This document shows, piece by piece, positions 45,901 to 57,400 of a stretch of 64,000 bases of DNA. The first letter of the stretch is position 1. Each line of letters opens with the position of its first letter. The notes under the pieces are model-generated. The model searched no databases. It saw only the letters and a program-made list of their open reading frames with translations, and had not been told where the DNA came from. The DNA is from Lagopus muta (lineage: Eukaryota > Chordata > Aves > Galliformes > Phasianidae), in contig NC_064434.1 of NCBI RefSeq assembly GCF_023343835.1, positions 6,553,505-6,617,504 of the forward strand, in the 5' to 3' direction. Both the position numbers and the translations under genes were made by a program.

Positions 45901-48900
45901 CTATTCTAAGTCAGGTTCATAGCATCAGTGGGTCCACAATGCAACAGTGGGCTTTAAGGGCCAGAAAATGGGGGCTGCTTTTTAATTTAACAGCACGGAT
46001 TTAGGACTCTTCCTACTAAAAGAAAGAACAGAGTCCAAAATTAAGACAGTGGAAATTGATAATGGTGATTATTTACCAATTTCTTGCAATTGAAGTGTAC
46101 AATATGGCAGTGAAATTATTGGGTAGCAGAGCTAGATCAAATTACTTGTTCAAACACACAAAAAAATTTACTTATATACAACACATCCTATGCAAATAAC
46201 CACCAAACATATAAAGCTGCAATCTCTGTGATTATCCTAACACCCCACAAGAAAATAAACAGGCATTCTTAAATGAGATTCAGAAGATGGAACGTAAATC
46301 TCCTCGCAGTTCTGTGTCAACCCATGACCTTCCTTCTAGAAACCCCAAGAGACTCTCAGAGCCTTAGTCAATCTATGTAACAAAGTGCTTTCCAAGAAGG
46401 AGCAGGATTTCTACAGCTAGGCAGACACTGGCTCCAGCTGCCACGCCAGAAGCCACTTTTACCAAGCAGCCACAGCAAAGAACTCCGGGGGGAGCAGGGG
46501 TGCAGTTACCTCCGTGTCCATCATAGACTGAGAACATGGCTGTTTCACTGTCCAGCTCTGGTATGCAGTTGTGTGCATCCTGAAAGAGAGAGCAGAAGGC
46601 TGGGATGAGATGCATTGCAAAAAGCACTGTATGAAAAGGAGCAGAGGCCGTGAGCGCTGATGCAAGCAGTCTCAAAGCTGGAGGAAGAGCAAGAACATAT
46701 TCCCAAGAGCTTACCTGGTGAGAACTCATCTCACAGAAGGAACATGGATCTTCAGCACTGTGGTGTCTCTGTGCTAGAGCAGCTCAGCCTCTTTACAATT
46801 AAATCATGCTATATTGTTTTCATTCCTCAATATGGCTCTAGATATTGCCACGCTCAAGTCTGAATCCATTCCTTCTTTTTGAGGTACCTATAAGGGCTGT
46901 GTTACTATAGCAGCCCTCTTCCCCTGCTCTTGCCAAACAAGTTCTGTGCAAAGTGAAAAGCTACTCTGATACATGGGTGAACACAGAGGGTTACATATGG
47001 AACCTCCCAAGCTTATGCCTTCCATACAACCACGGGCTTTGCCTTAGCTTGTCCTGTGAACACAACCACAGATGACAGCAGCTGTCTATCCCAGCAGACC
47101 AAGGAAAGGCAGCCTTGCTACACACAGCATTACTGCACCCACTGAGAACAAAGAGCTGGGCTGGAAAAGCTCCTCTTGGCACAGAGGCTCCTTCCTGCTT
47201 CCATCACACGGGACGCTCCTGACAGCAAAGCAAGGAGCCGGGCATCTGCCAAGCATCTTTACAGCAGCAAAGCAAAGGAGATGCAACTAGCAGGGCCCAA
47301 ACCAAAGTACAGAACCAGGTACCACTTCCCAAGATAAGACAGATCCTTGTTCTGCCAGCTGCCCAGAAACCCTGGCACACTCCACAAACAGGAGGGAAAG
47401 TTTGTCCCAGGGGCTTTGGGGTACGAGTGTCAGACTCCTACCAGCCTGTACATGCTCCCAGACTACAAAGACAACCCACACTCGAGGTGAATACACAGAG
47501 AAGCCTCTATCTCCACGTGGTCACAGGAGCAGCAGACCTGGAAGAAGACACCTCCCAGACCTTACACCAGTGTGACCTCTTTCAACCTGTGAGCAAACCA
47601 AACTTCTGCTAGCAAACACGCATGGGGCTGTTGAAACAATGTGATCTCGCCTCCTTGCTGTGGTTGAAGCTCTTAATCTTGAATCTCACTATGCTACAGA
47701 TGCCCCAAAAGAAAAGCACTTGTTCCAAGTCAGCTGGCTCCAGGTTTGGTTGCATTCACACTGCCAGCCATCCCCAAACAGTTCTAGACCTATACTCAGC
47801 CACGCTGGATTGCTGCACAGCTGAGGAGCTCTCCTGCTCTTATCCTCACTTCTCATAGCATTTACAGAAGCCTGAGAGATAACAAAACCACACTAAACTA
47901 ACTGGGATAAGTCCCTGGTGACTAAGCAGCAGCTTAATTAGAGCAAGAAACGCAAATGGGAGGAAACCCAACGCTGGCAGCAAAATGATCTTCTACTCCA
48001 TTTGTACGACTGCAACACGTCCCGATCCCAAACCAGGGCAGCGCTGTCGAGGAAGCAGACAAACAGGTAAAGGACCTCATGCTCCACAATGAGCAATGGA
48101 GCTCACAAAGCCCTGCTGCCAGCAATCCCTTCCCTATCAGCCTTCAGCCCAAAACATTTCCTCATGTATAAAACCACCTCCTTGGAGTAAAAATGGATTC
48201 TTACAGTATGTATCTTTAGAACTCCTTATACCTGTCTCATTTGGAGGCTCCTAAAACGTGACCCACAGGCAACAGACAGAACTTTAGCAGGATCTGTTAC
48301 CAACCAAAAATGCCCATATCCTTCTACCACTTCCATACATGCTGCTAAGCTTCACCAACAAAACCCATACCTAAAAACTTTAGTATTAACCAAAGGAATA
48401 CACTTTTGCTCCGAGCTTTTCCCAAGCTTAATGGAAAAGTGGGAGTACACTTAAATGTGAAAAAAGGGGTAAAGACCCATCCACCAAAAACCCCACCAAA
48501 CACACAGGAGAAACCTGCAGCAGGTTCAGTTTGTAACACAGCACTCCCACCATCTCATTCCCTGTGATAACGCAGCTGAACCACGTCCACGCCAATGCCC
48601 TCAGCACTGCTTTTCTCAGTGGGGAGATATGCCAAAGATGTTGGTTAGGGCAAAAAACACAGCTGCAAGCTCTGGCCCTCATCCAATTTCCAGAAAGGTC
48701 AACAGCAGTGAGAACAGGCTTCAAAATAGCAAAATTGAGCCAGCTTCCCACCTGTGGGAGGACTACGGTAACCCACCAGCAGTGCAACAGGCTCTCTGCT
48801 CCCCCTCATCTGAGCCCACATCCTTAAGATGTTTCCAGCCTCTGTGCACCAGAACACTGCCTACATTCAGCCTTTTGCCACAAGCTGATGGCTGCATGTC

Positions 48901-49911
48901 ACCCCAGTGCTCCAGCTGTGTCTCTGTCTCCACATATAAAGGCCAACACAATGGAGACGCCACTGCTCACAGCCAACTGAGCACAAAAACACCAAGTTCA
49001 CCTTAGGAGCACGGGCACCAATTCTCCTTTCTTCCTCTTCTACTCTAGAAACCATGCCCTGCACCTTCATAAAGCTCTGGTACATGCAGAAAGAAGGAAA
49101 AACTCAGTCACTGCTTTGTCACCAGTGAAACCACTAAAGCACTTCAGAAGTGGTGAAGCATCCCATTGTGGAATCATACTGGCAGAACCCAAATGCTGTG
49201 AATAGGCCATCCAGACCAAGCCAGAGGGCTGCAAACAAGAAGGTGCTTTTCCACATTCAGAGGAGATGCACCCTTAAGGCTACAGGGCCCAGTGTTGCTC
49301 CTTCCTGAGCTCCCCTTGTTTACTAGCTACCTATAAGAGAAAATTAACCACGACATGAATGCTATTCATAGACTCGCAAAATAGCTTGGGTTGGAAGGGG
49401 CCTCAAACACCACCTAGCTCTAAACTGCTCCTGCAGGCTGGGCTGCCAGCCACTCCATCAGGGCTGCTGGTGGCCCTGAGCACCTCCAGAAACGGGGCAC
49501 CCTCAGCTCTGGGGCAGCACCGCCATCGCTGCCCTCTGAGGGAAAATTTTCCACCACACCTCACGCAAATCTCTATCAGTTTAAAACCCTTCCCCCTGCC
49601 TTATCGCTTTACACCTGCGTGAGCAGTCGCTATCCGTCCTCATCCCCAGGTTCCCATCGGGCGGAGTTCTCCCAGCACGGCGCAAGGCCGGGGGTGGCAC
49701 AGGGGGGAGGGAGAGAAGGGAGGGCAGGGAGGGAAAGGAGGAGCAGCGCTCGCTCCCGCCAGGCCCAGACCCTTGGCCAGGCCCCGCTCACCTCCATGGA
49801 GACGCGCCAGCCCTGCATAGCGCTGAAACCGAAGTGCAGCGGGCGCGGCCCGAGCCCGGCCCCATCCCCGGAGCTCTTCACCGTGTTGGGCTGCGAGAGG
49901 TACGCGCCCAT
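33957..49911 (-). CDS. PPM1G: Protein phosphatase 1G (PP2C gamma)
   Basis: Mg2+/Mn2+-dependent Ser/Thr phosphatase of the nucleus, acting in spliceosome assembly, histone handling and P-TEFb release. Ten coding exons in transcription order: 49911-49792, 46579-46510, 40188-40103, 39763-39631, 38215-37746, 37325-37188, 36439-36205, 34931-34802, 34684-34582, 34157-33957. The sum is 561 residues (human 546). It starts [17 protein letters not shown]. The metal-binding motif VYDGHGG puts Asp60 as in human. The acidic insertion specific to this subfamily spans 37188-38215 ([32 protein letters not shown]). The catalytic fold resumes at [20 protein letters not shown], then [20 protein letters not shown] and [10 protein letters not shown]. 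The last metal ligand is in GTGCDNMT (about Asp513). The tail GKRKLED...DKKKAKLE is a nuclear localisation type. Two introns are large (40189-46509 and 46580-49791). Confidence 0.96.
41015..41300. mobile_element. Nested or adjacent CR1 tails, both orientations
   Basis: Two plus-oriented CR1 tails (CTTCCAACCTTAATGATTCCATGAG at about 41072-41098, split here by similarity; and TTTTCCAACCTGAACGATTC) run directly into a minus-oriented tail starting TTCATAGAATGGCCTGGG at about 41188 and ending in CCAGACCAGGCTGCCCAGAG. This looks like one CR1 landing beside or in the tail of another. Confidence 0.7.
43470..43555 (+). mobile_element. Short CR1 tail
   Basis: A diverged plus-oriented CR1 3' tail with GACTCAGTGTCTTAGAGGTC and CTTTCCAACGCTGGTGATCC. 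Confidence 0.6.
44900..45475 (+). mobile_element. CR1 LINE with reverse-transcriptase piece fused to its 3' end
   Basis: The first part (about 44943-45105) encodes a piece of the CR1 reverse transcriptase ([31 protein letters not shown]). At about 45106 it jumps to the late ORF2 motif [17 protein letters not shown] and the 3' UTR, ending near 45475. The middle of the element is missing, so this is an internally deleted copy. Confidence 0.82.
46580..49791 (-). other. First PPM1G intron
   Basis: A 3.2-kb intron. Apart from a minus-oriented CR1 tail at about 49364-49618 (TTCATAGACTCGCAAAATAG, TTGGGTTGGAAGGGGCCTCA) I recognise nothing in it. Confidence 0.6.
49364..49618 (-). mobile_element. CR1 LINE 3' fragment in PPM1G intron 1
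   Basis: Minus-oriented CR1 3' end, reading on the plus strand from the inverted tail through CTGCAGGCTGGGCTGCCAGC to the ORF2-proximal edge near CTTATCGCTTTACACCTGCG. It stops about 175 bp before PPM1G exon 1. Confidence 0.82.
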
Positions 49912-51480
49912 GGCGGAGGCCGCCGCGATGCCAGCCCTCGGCGCGGCGGCCGTGCGCGGAGGGGAGGTGGCGGCGAACGCTGAGGCGGCCGAAGCGGAGC
50001 GGGCGGCACCTGAAGAGCGCGGACGGCCCGGAGCGGGCGGCGAGGCGGCGAGGGCGGCGGAACCACCCACCAACGAGCCGCCGAGCGGAAGTAGCGCGGC
50101 CGGAAGCGCGGGCTAGAGAGTCGCCACGGGGGTGGGGGGAGGGGACACTCAACCCGCTCGGCCAAGAAGAGGGACCGGAAGTGCGAACCATAGAGACGGG
50201 CGGCTCCTAGAGCGGCACGGCTAGGTAAGCGCTCCGCTCGGCTGCCTCAGCCCTCCCGGAGGTCGCTCAGCGTTTGGCAGTAGCGATCAGGAGCAGCTCT
50301 GGGGCTGCCCCCATAACGCTGTTCGGCTGCAGCAGCCCCTCTGAGGCGCTGCCTCATTTGTACGCGCGCGGGGAAGGAAGAACTTGGAACTCAGAACCGA
50401 TGGCACTGTAGTGTTTATGGGGAGCGCCTGGGCTTGGTGCAGGGGGCGAAGCATCACATGGAGCGCCTGGAACCTACTCGAGAACACTCTCGGCAGAAAA
50501 ACAAACCAATACAACGCAATACGCCCTCAGCATGGGGCTACTATCCGCCCTATATACCGCCGGCCCCCGCCGCCGACCAATCAGCGGATGCCGGCAGCCC
50601 GCTCCGCTGCTCCCATTGGTGGCTGAGATCCCCACTCCCGCCCCATCTTGCCTCACAGGTGCGCGGGCGCCCTCTATCGCGCCTCGTACCTCGAGCCCCG
50701 CCCACCGACCAATCCGCACAGGGCGAAGGTTAGTATCTGTGTTCTGATTGGGTGGCGAGAAAGCGGCCCCGCCCCTGACGGCGCGTTACGCAGCACGGCG
50801 GTTGGCGGCGGCCGTCGGCGGAGCGGCTCTGCGTTTGGGGGACGGGAGGTGCCGGGCGAGCCCGGTAAGCGCAGCCCGCGCTCATCGTTAGCGGCGTTCT
50901 CCAGTTCGGGCTGCGCCCAGTGAGGATCGGGTACCTTCCGTAGGTTTGGGGCGCGGCTTTAGTCGACGGAGCTCGGCGGGCGCGGCCCGCTCCGGCCCCC
51001 TGGGCCTGCCGCTCCGGCCCGCTCCGAGCGAGGGCCGCCTGACGCCGCGTCCCGCCCGCAGGTGGTGCGACGCAGCATGTCGGAGGGCGAGGCCAAACAG
51101 GCGCCGAGCGGCGGCTCCGACCCCAAGCCGGACTCTGCCTCGTCGGGGCCGGGGATGACCTCGGTGTCCGCGCCCGTGACTTCCGCGGCGCCCCCGGAGG
51201 AGGAGGAGGAGGAGGAAGAGAGCGAGGACGAGTCTGAGATCCTCGAGGAGTCCCCGTGCGGCCGCTGGCAGAAGCGGCGTGAGGAGGTCAGTGTCGGCGT
51301 CCGGGCCTCTGCGTTGCGGTGGGGCGGGCGCCGGGCGCCGGGCGCTGCCCTTCCCGCAGCCGTCCCTTCGGGGCCGGGGGTCGGGAGCGGCCTTTCTGGG
51401 CTGTGCGGCGGCCTGAGGTCCGCCTGCAGTGTTGGAGGCCCTTCCGAACGGTTGGTATCGAGGCCGCTGCGTTGAGGAAG
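49620..51480. promoter_or_regulatory. CpG island between the divergent genes PPM1G and NRBP1
   Basis: A GC- and CpG-rich block covering PPM1G exon 1 and NRBP1 exon 1. Between the two start codons lie CCAAT boxes in both directions (GACCAATCAGCG at about 50576, CCCATTGGTGG at about 50613, GACCAATCCGC at about 50708, GATTGGGTGG at about 50745). A TATATA stretch lies at about 50551-50556. A probable 5' noncoding exon of NRBP1 ends at 50864 before GTAAGC. Confidence 0.65.
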
Positions 51481-54400
51481 GGCTCTTCCTAGCGTTTGTT
51501 CGCCCGTCTTGTTTCCCAGCTCTTTTGCTCGGGGAATAACAAAGTGCACCGGTTGCACAGCGCCTGGTGAATGGAGTGGGACCTGCTGTGGAGCTGCCCG
51601 GTTGTGCAGACTCATCAGCTACACGTTTGGGTTTGCTTTGAAGCCTTCAATTAGGGCTGGTTCTTGCAGACTTCTGGGCTTGTCTGATTTGCATTCGTTT
51701 CTCAGTGCATGTATTGGGACCATCCTCTACGATGGCATGAGTAGATTAGATCACAAAATGGCCAGGGTTGGAAGTGACCTCAAGGATCATAAAGCTCCAA
51801 CCCCCTAAATTTAATACCAGACCAGGCTGCCCTGGGCCCCTTCAAACCTGGTTTTGAACACCTTCAGGGATGGGGCATCTACAGCCTCTCTGGGCAGCTG
51901 TTCCAGCACCTCACCACTCTCATGTTAAGAACTTAAGATCTAAATTGAAGAACTAAAGATCTTTCAGAGCTCTTCCTATTTCTCTCTGGGTTCTCCTTAC
52001 TATCTCGGGAGCCTACCTCCAGAAATTGGTTTCTGCTTTGTGTTCTCTTAGTGAAACCTGCTGTGGTTGGGCAAGCTGTGTGGTTGAGGAAATCTTACCT
52101 TTAGTGCTGCAAGACAGGTGCTGATGTTGCCTTACTCAGCCAACTCAAAACAGGCACAGAGATGTCTGCCTTAACAGATACATTCATAGAGCAATGCAAA
52201 CCCGTGGTGGTGAAAGAGTCCCTTGTTCTGATGTAAATTTGGAGGTCGAAATAAGGTCAAGGATGCCCTGCACCTCCTTTCCTTTATTTATTTGAAGGCT
52301 GTCCTGTATTCATTAATGTATTCCAGCGTGTATTAAGAGTGCGTTCAGTTGTGCACCTGTAAGGCGAGGCTTCTATGTAAGACTCTAATTCTGTTCTTTG
52401 GAATACATTCCTTATGACAACCTGAAACTATTGTTAGAAGTACTGTTTCAACCCCCCCAACCCCCCCATGGTCAGTGCTGACTCAGTGCGCCAGAGAGGC
52501 TTGGGAATGAATGAATCACAGAATCCCAGAATGGTCTTGGTTGGAAGGGACCTTAAAGACCACCCCATTCCAACCCCTGCCATGGGCATGAACGCCTCGT
52601 GCTTGGAAATGAGGGTGACCGGTTGGTCTGATTGCAGATCCCCTCTGTTTACTGGATATCTGAGCTTCATTTCAACTTGACAGATATCAAAGTAACAACA
52701 GAATGATTGTTGGAGGCCACAAAAGGAATTGTTGGTTGATTTGGGGTAAAAATGAGGCCTCTGACCCTCAGCCCCTCATTGTTGAGGTGGTACTGTTCTC
52801 TTGCAGAGATGCTGAGCATTTGTGTGTCTGATACAAGCTGCAATTGTATGTCAGATGTGGCTTAATTAGATCTAAGCTTCCATGACACCTCCAATCTCTG
52901 CTTGGGTCAACATGTAGTGTGAAATTCCAGAACAACACCTTTACTTTCTGAACATCCCAGCGTGCCCAGGTGCAGCGCTGTGCTGCAGCAGCATCCCTGT
53001 GAGGGCTGTCAGTGGGACAGAGCAGCCAGCTCTGGTTATTCCGGTCTGTGTGCCCATGCAGACAGCTCTTACTCACTGCCCCTGGGCAGCAGGGTTACTC
53101 CACAGGGAAGGAATGCTGCAGCCTCCCCTCCCACCGTGATGCAATGCTGGTTCGTGATCCCAGCAATGTGCTCTCTGGATGCTGCCAGGAGCAGAGTGAT
53201 GTGACGATACGTGCAGAAGGTGGCCCGTATGGCCTGGGTGCAACATGTCGGCTCCCAGGTCTTCAGCTCTTCACTTCCCAGCTTGAAGCATGGATTTAGA
53301 GCATTGTAACCACGTTTATTTGTTAACAGCACATGGGTACCTCCAGTATAAAGACAGGCTGAGGGAGCTTGTTCAGCCTGGAGAAAAGAAGGCTGTGGGG
53401 TGACCTCATTGCAGCCTGGCAGTACCTAAAGGGAGCCTACAAACATGAGGAGAATCGACTCTTTGCAAGGGTAGATAACAGCAGGACAAGGGGAAATGGT
53501 TTGAAGTTGTGGGAGGGGAGATTGAAGTTGGATGTCAGGGGAAGTTCTTTACAGAGAGAGTGGTGAGGTGCTGGAACAGCTGCCCAGAGAGGCTGTGGAT
53601 GCCCCATCCATCCCTGGAGGTGTTCAAGGCCAGGTTGGATGGGGCCCTGGGCAGCCTGGGCTGCTATGAAATCAGGAGGTTGGTGGCCCTGCGTGTGACA
53701 GGGGGTTGGAGCTTCATGATCCTTGAGGTCCCTTCCAACCCTGGCCACTCTGTCATTCTGTGGCAGGCCTGGGGACACGGGCAGTTGCCCATTGCCATGC
53801 TCTGCTGTGCTGTGTGTGCCTCAGGAGCTGCCTCGAAGTGCCACATGGGCATGGGCGGACCAAAAGGCCTTCAGGGATGTCTCTGCTTGTTTTCCTACGA
53901 CGTTTTTCCCATTTCCTCGGAGCCGTTTCTCCCTCCCTTCACTAAAGCTCTGAGCTCTTCCAGTCCCTCGCGCGTGGAAGGAGCCCCTCCCAGCGGGCCG
54001 CGGCCTTCTCAGCCGGGAGCGGCCCCGGAGTGACAGCTCCTCCAGCCAATGCATCTTGGAGTAGGAGCATTACATCACCTACGGAAGCTCCCATTGGCAG
54101 CGTGAGACCCCGCCCCCTTTCGCAGCAGCTTCCGTTTGGAGCCGTTCGGCATTCCCATTGGTGGCGTGCGGTCCCGCCCCTTGCCCGGCTGCTTCCGGTT
54201 GGCCTTGCTCCATATCCCCGCGGCCCGCGGTGGGGGCTGTGCGGTCCCGGCGGAGCCGGGCCTTGTGTTCGAGCGGTCAGGCAGAAGCTGTTAGAATACG
54301 GCCTGTTCTCTGCTGGAAGCTTTCCCGGATCTCCCGCTATTCATCGTGTCTTTGTTTTATGACAATGGTGAAATCACATGGCAGTGCCGGGTTTGTGTCC

Positions 54401-57400
54401 GGGGTGAGCAAACGAGGCTGTGCTGATGGGGGGCGGTTCGTTCTAGAGAAAGGGATCTTCTCTTCCACACTTAGTGCTATTCCCACCAAAGCTCGGCGAA
54501 AACTTTCCAGATGAGGCTTTCGCACCCCACCATGTCATCCTAGAGGTGCTGTTATAAGTGGATGGAGAAGGCTCATCTTCCTCAGGGAGCACTTAATGGA
54601 GAATGGTGTGGTTTTGCTGTTAAGTACCTTCTGCACTTCTCCTCCTGCAGACAGCAGCGTAGCAGTCTCTGGGCCTCCTTTGCTTCAGACAGCTCCCAGC
54701 CCTGCTGCCAGCTCTGTGCCCTCCTGTGGGCACACTGAGGGTCATGGAGTCATAGAATGGCCTGGATTGAAAAGGCCCACAGTGCTCATCCAGTTCCAAC
54801 CCCCTGCTGTGTGCAGGGTCACCAACCAGCAGCCCAGGCTGCCCAGAGCCACATCCAGCCTGGCCTTGAATGCCTGCAGGGATGGGGCATCCACAGCCTC
54901 CTTGGGCAACCTGTGCCAGTGCCTCACCACCCTCTGGGTGAAAAACTTCCTCCTAATATCCAACCTAAACCTCCACTGTCTCAGTTAAAAACCATTATTC
55001 CTTGTCACTACCCACCCTTAAGAAGGTTTTTATGTTGTGGAGCTCAGAACTGCATACAATCATAGAATGGCTTGGGCTGGAAGGGACCTTTTTGATCATC
55101 CATTTCCAACTCCTGCTGTGGGCTGGGTGCTCCCTCCATCTTAGGCTGCCCAGGATCCCATCCAGCCTGACCTTGGGCACCACCAGGGATGGAATGGTTA
55201 GTGGAGTTGTAGGAGGGAGCAACAGAGGCTGACGGCTTCTCCAAGTTTGTGTTTTTCTTGATTCCTTTTATCTTACTGACAAAAAAAAAAGCCAAACAAC
55301 CCCTTTTTTTTTCTTCTGCCCCCATGTTACTCTGTGTTTTTCTGTCACTCACATAAATAATCTTCTTTTTGAGGTTGTCCAAATATCTTCAGAATTATCT
55401 GCTGTTTAAACTATGCCTCCTGGATCAGAAGCTTCTTATAGGACAGTAGGAATGTACATAAGGTACATTTTTAGACTACTGCTGCTGGTAGGTGTTAAAC
55501 CTGAAATGTTAGAGCTTCAACTCAGTACTGCCCCAAGAGCTACACAGAACAAGCAAGAAGTATCACAGATACAGCCATAGGAAGACTTGTGCTCTGCTGC
55601 AGCAGAATATTCTTCAGCTTGTCTGTTTGTTGGCATTTTCAGCACGGTGTTAGTGTTGAGCTTGGTAAGTGCGTGTTAGGGGAGAGGCTTCTGAGATCCA
55701 CAACTTCTTTTCTGCCTTACCCCTGAGGGAGATCTCCTGTTTATAAGTGTCTGTGCATGCAGCGGTTGCTGTGTTGCTGGATTCTTGCTTTCCTATTTGT
55801 AGTATTTTCTGCAGTCAGGTAAGCTGGTTGAACAGAGCAGTCTTTCATGGCTTCCTTTATGCAGTGTGCAGATGAGATGGGTTGAAGAAATTCCATGTGG
55901 CTCTCAGATGACCTGTAAAACTTGAGAACCAACATTTCAGGCAGCATAGGTTGTTCCTGTGCGTAGCCATGAGATTAATGTTTGATTCTTGCTCCTCTTC
56001 ATTGAAAGTTAATATGGGCAACAACGGAGTCTTTACTGTCATAGTATTGTTGAGGCTGGAAAAGGCCTGTAGGGTCATCCAGTCCGACCATCTGCTCATC
56101 ACTGCTGTGCCCACTGTACTGAGTTTCTTGATATTGGAAAGTGAGGCGCCATGCTCAGAAAGGTGGCATTTCAGGTGCTCTGAGCTTTGCCTTTGCTATT
56201 GGAGAGAGGAAGGGTAGTAGAGATCTTCAAGTTGGGATGAGGGGGGCTGCCAGCTTTTTGATTGGTTTTGGCTGTGGATCCTTTTTCCAGCTGATGGGGA
56301 AAAAAAGAAACAACAAATGCCATGCTGTAGTTCTTGTGGTTTTACTTGACCACTGGAAATGTACACATTGTGCAGCCCTTCAGCACTTTTATTGGCTCAT
56401 TTAAGGATGTCCTGGAAGGAGTGAGATATGTTTGAATGAGAACAGGGGCACAGCAGAAAGTAGAGGGAACTGAGTCTTTGTCTGGGGCCTGTCCTCTACA
56501 GGGCCATTGTGTTCCTGCTTATTGACTGTAACTGACAGCTGGCAGCTTTCTGAGTGCCTCATCAGCCAGCAGCACCTCTCAGCCTTTATGCTGCCTCAGT
56601 GGGGGAGCAGGCACAACCAGAGCAGCTGTCTGCTGTTTTCCCAGCTTTCCTGGGTGGTTAGGAGTGCTAGTTACACTCCAGCTGTCCATGACTAAGGTGT
56701 AGGGTTTGCTTTGCATTCTTGAAAGAGCAATTGTAAAAAAATAAAACGCATTCCATGTAGCTTATTGGCAGCACCAGAGCGTTACTCTGTTCAAATATTT
56801 GTGCTACAGGGTGAATAGGGAGCATGCCTGCACAGAAAATAGAAGTTAAAGAGTTTAGTGATAATCAGGCACAGGACATGCACAGTTTCATCCCCTCTTT
56901 CCACCCTTTTGGCTTCCCTCAAACATCTCATAAGTACTGCACCCCAATTTTCCTCTTCCATGCCCAAATTGCCCATCCCTGACATTCTGAGTCTTGTGTT
57001 CCTTCACGCAGTGTCTCCACTTGGTTTGGGTAATACTGCTACTCCCACTGGACTGCTTAGGTGGATTTGCTGATGGGTGATGACTTCATTGCTCACCTTT
57101 CTGTCCGTGCAGGGCCTTGGGTTCAGTGTTGCACTCACCGTTGATGAGGTTGTTTGGGTTCTTCCCTCTGTTGTGGTGGCTCTGATCATTGATGTAGTTT
57201 CTATTTTGAAGAGCTTGAAGTTTATACTCTCCAAATTTGAAATGAATGGTTACAGTTCTGAATTCTGCTGCAGACTTGAATATCCGGAAAGGTGTTGGTA
57301 CAGAACTTTAATAAAAATACTGAGCAGAACTGCCCAGATTGAGCCCCAGGGCTGCCATCTCCACCCTTTAACCCTACTGTTCAGCCAGTTCTTCACCAAG

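Larger units (their letters stand above)
40189..46509 (-). other. Large PPM1G intron with CR1 remnants
   Basis: A 6.3-kb AT-richer intron. It holds CR1 scraps at about 41015-41098, 41110-41300, 43470-43555 and 44900-45475. Elsewhere I see no exon, RNA gene or tandem array. Confidence 0.6.

Noticed and set aside
50280-50530. Possible small nuclear RNA downstream of the TATA/CCAAT block
   Set aside because: Compared by memory with U2, U4, U5, U6, U7, U11, U12, 7SK, 7SL, RMRP and Y RNAs; no matching start or core motif found.
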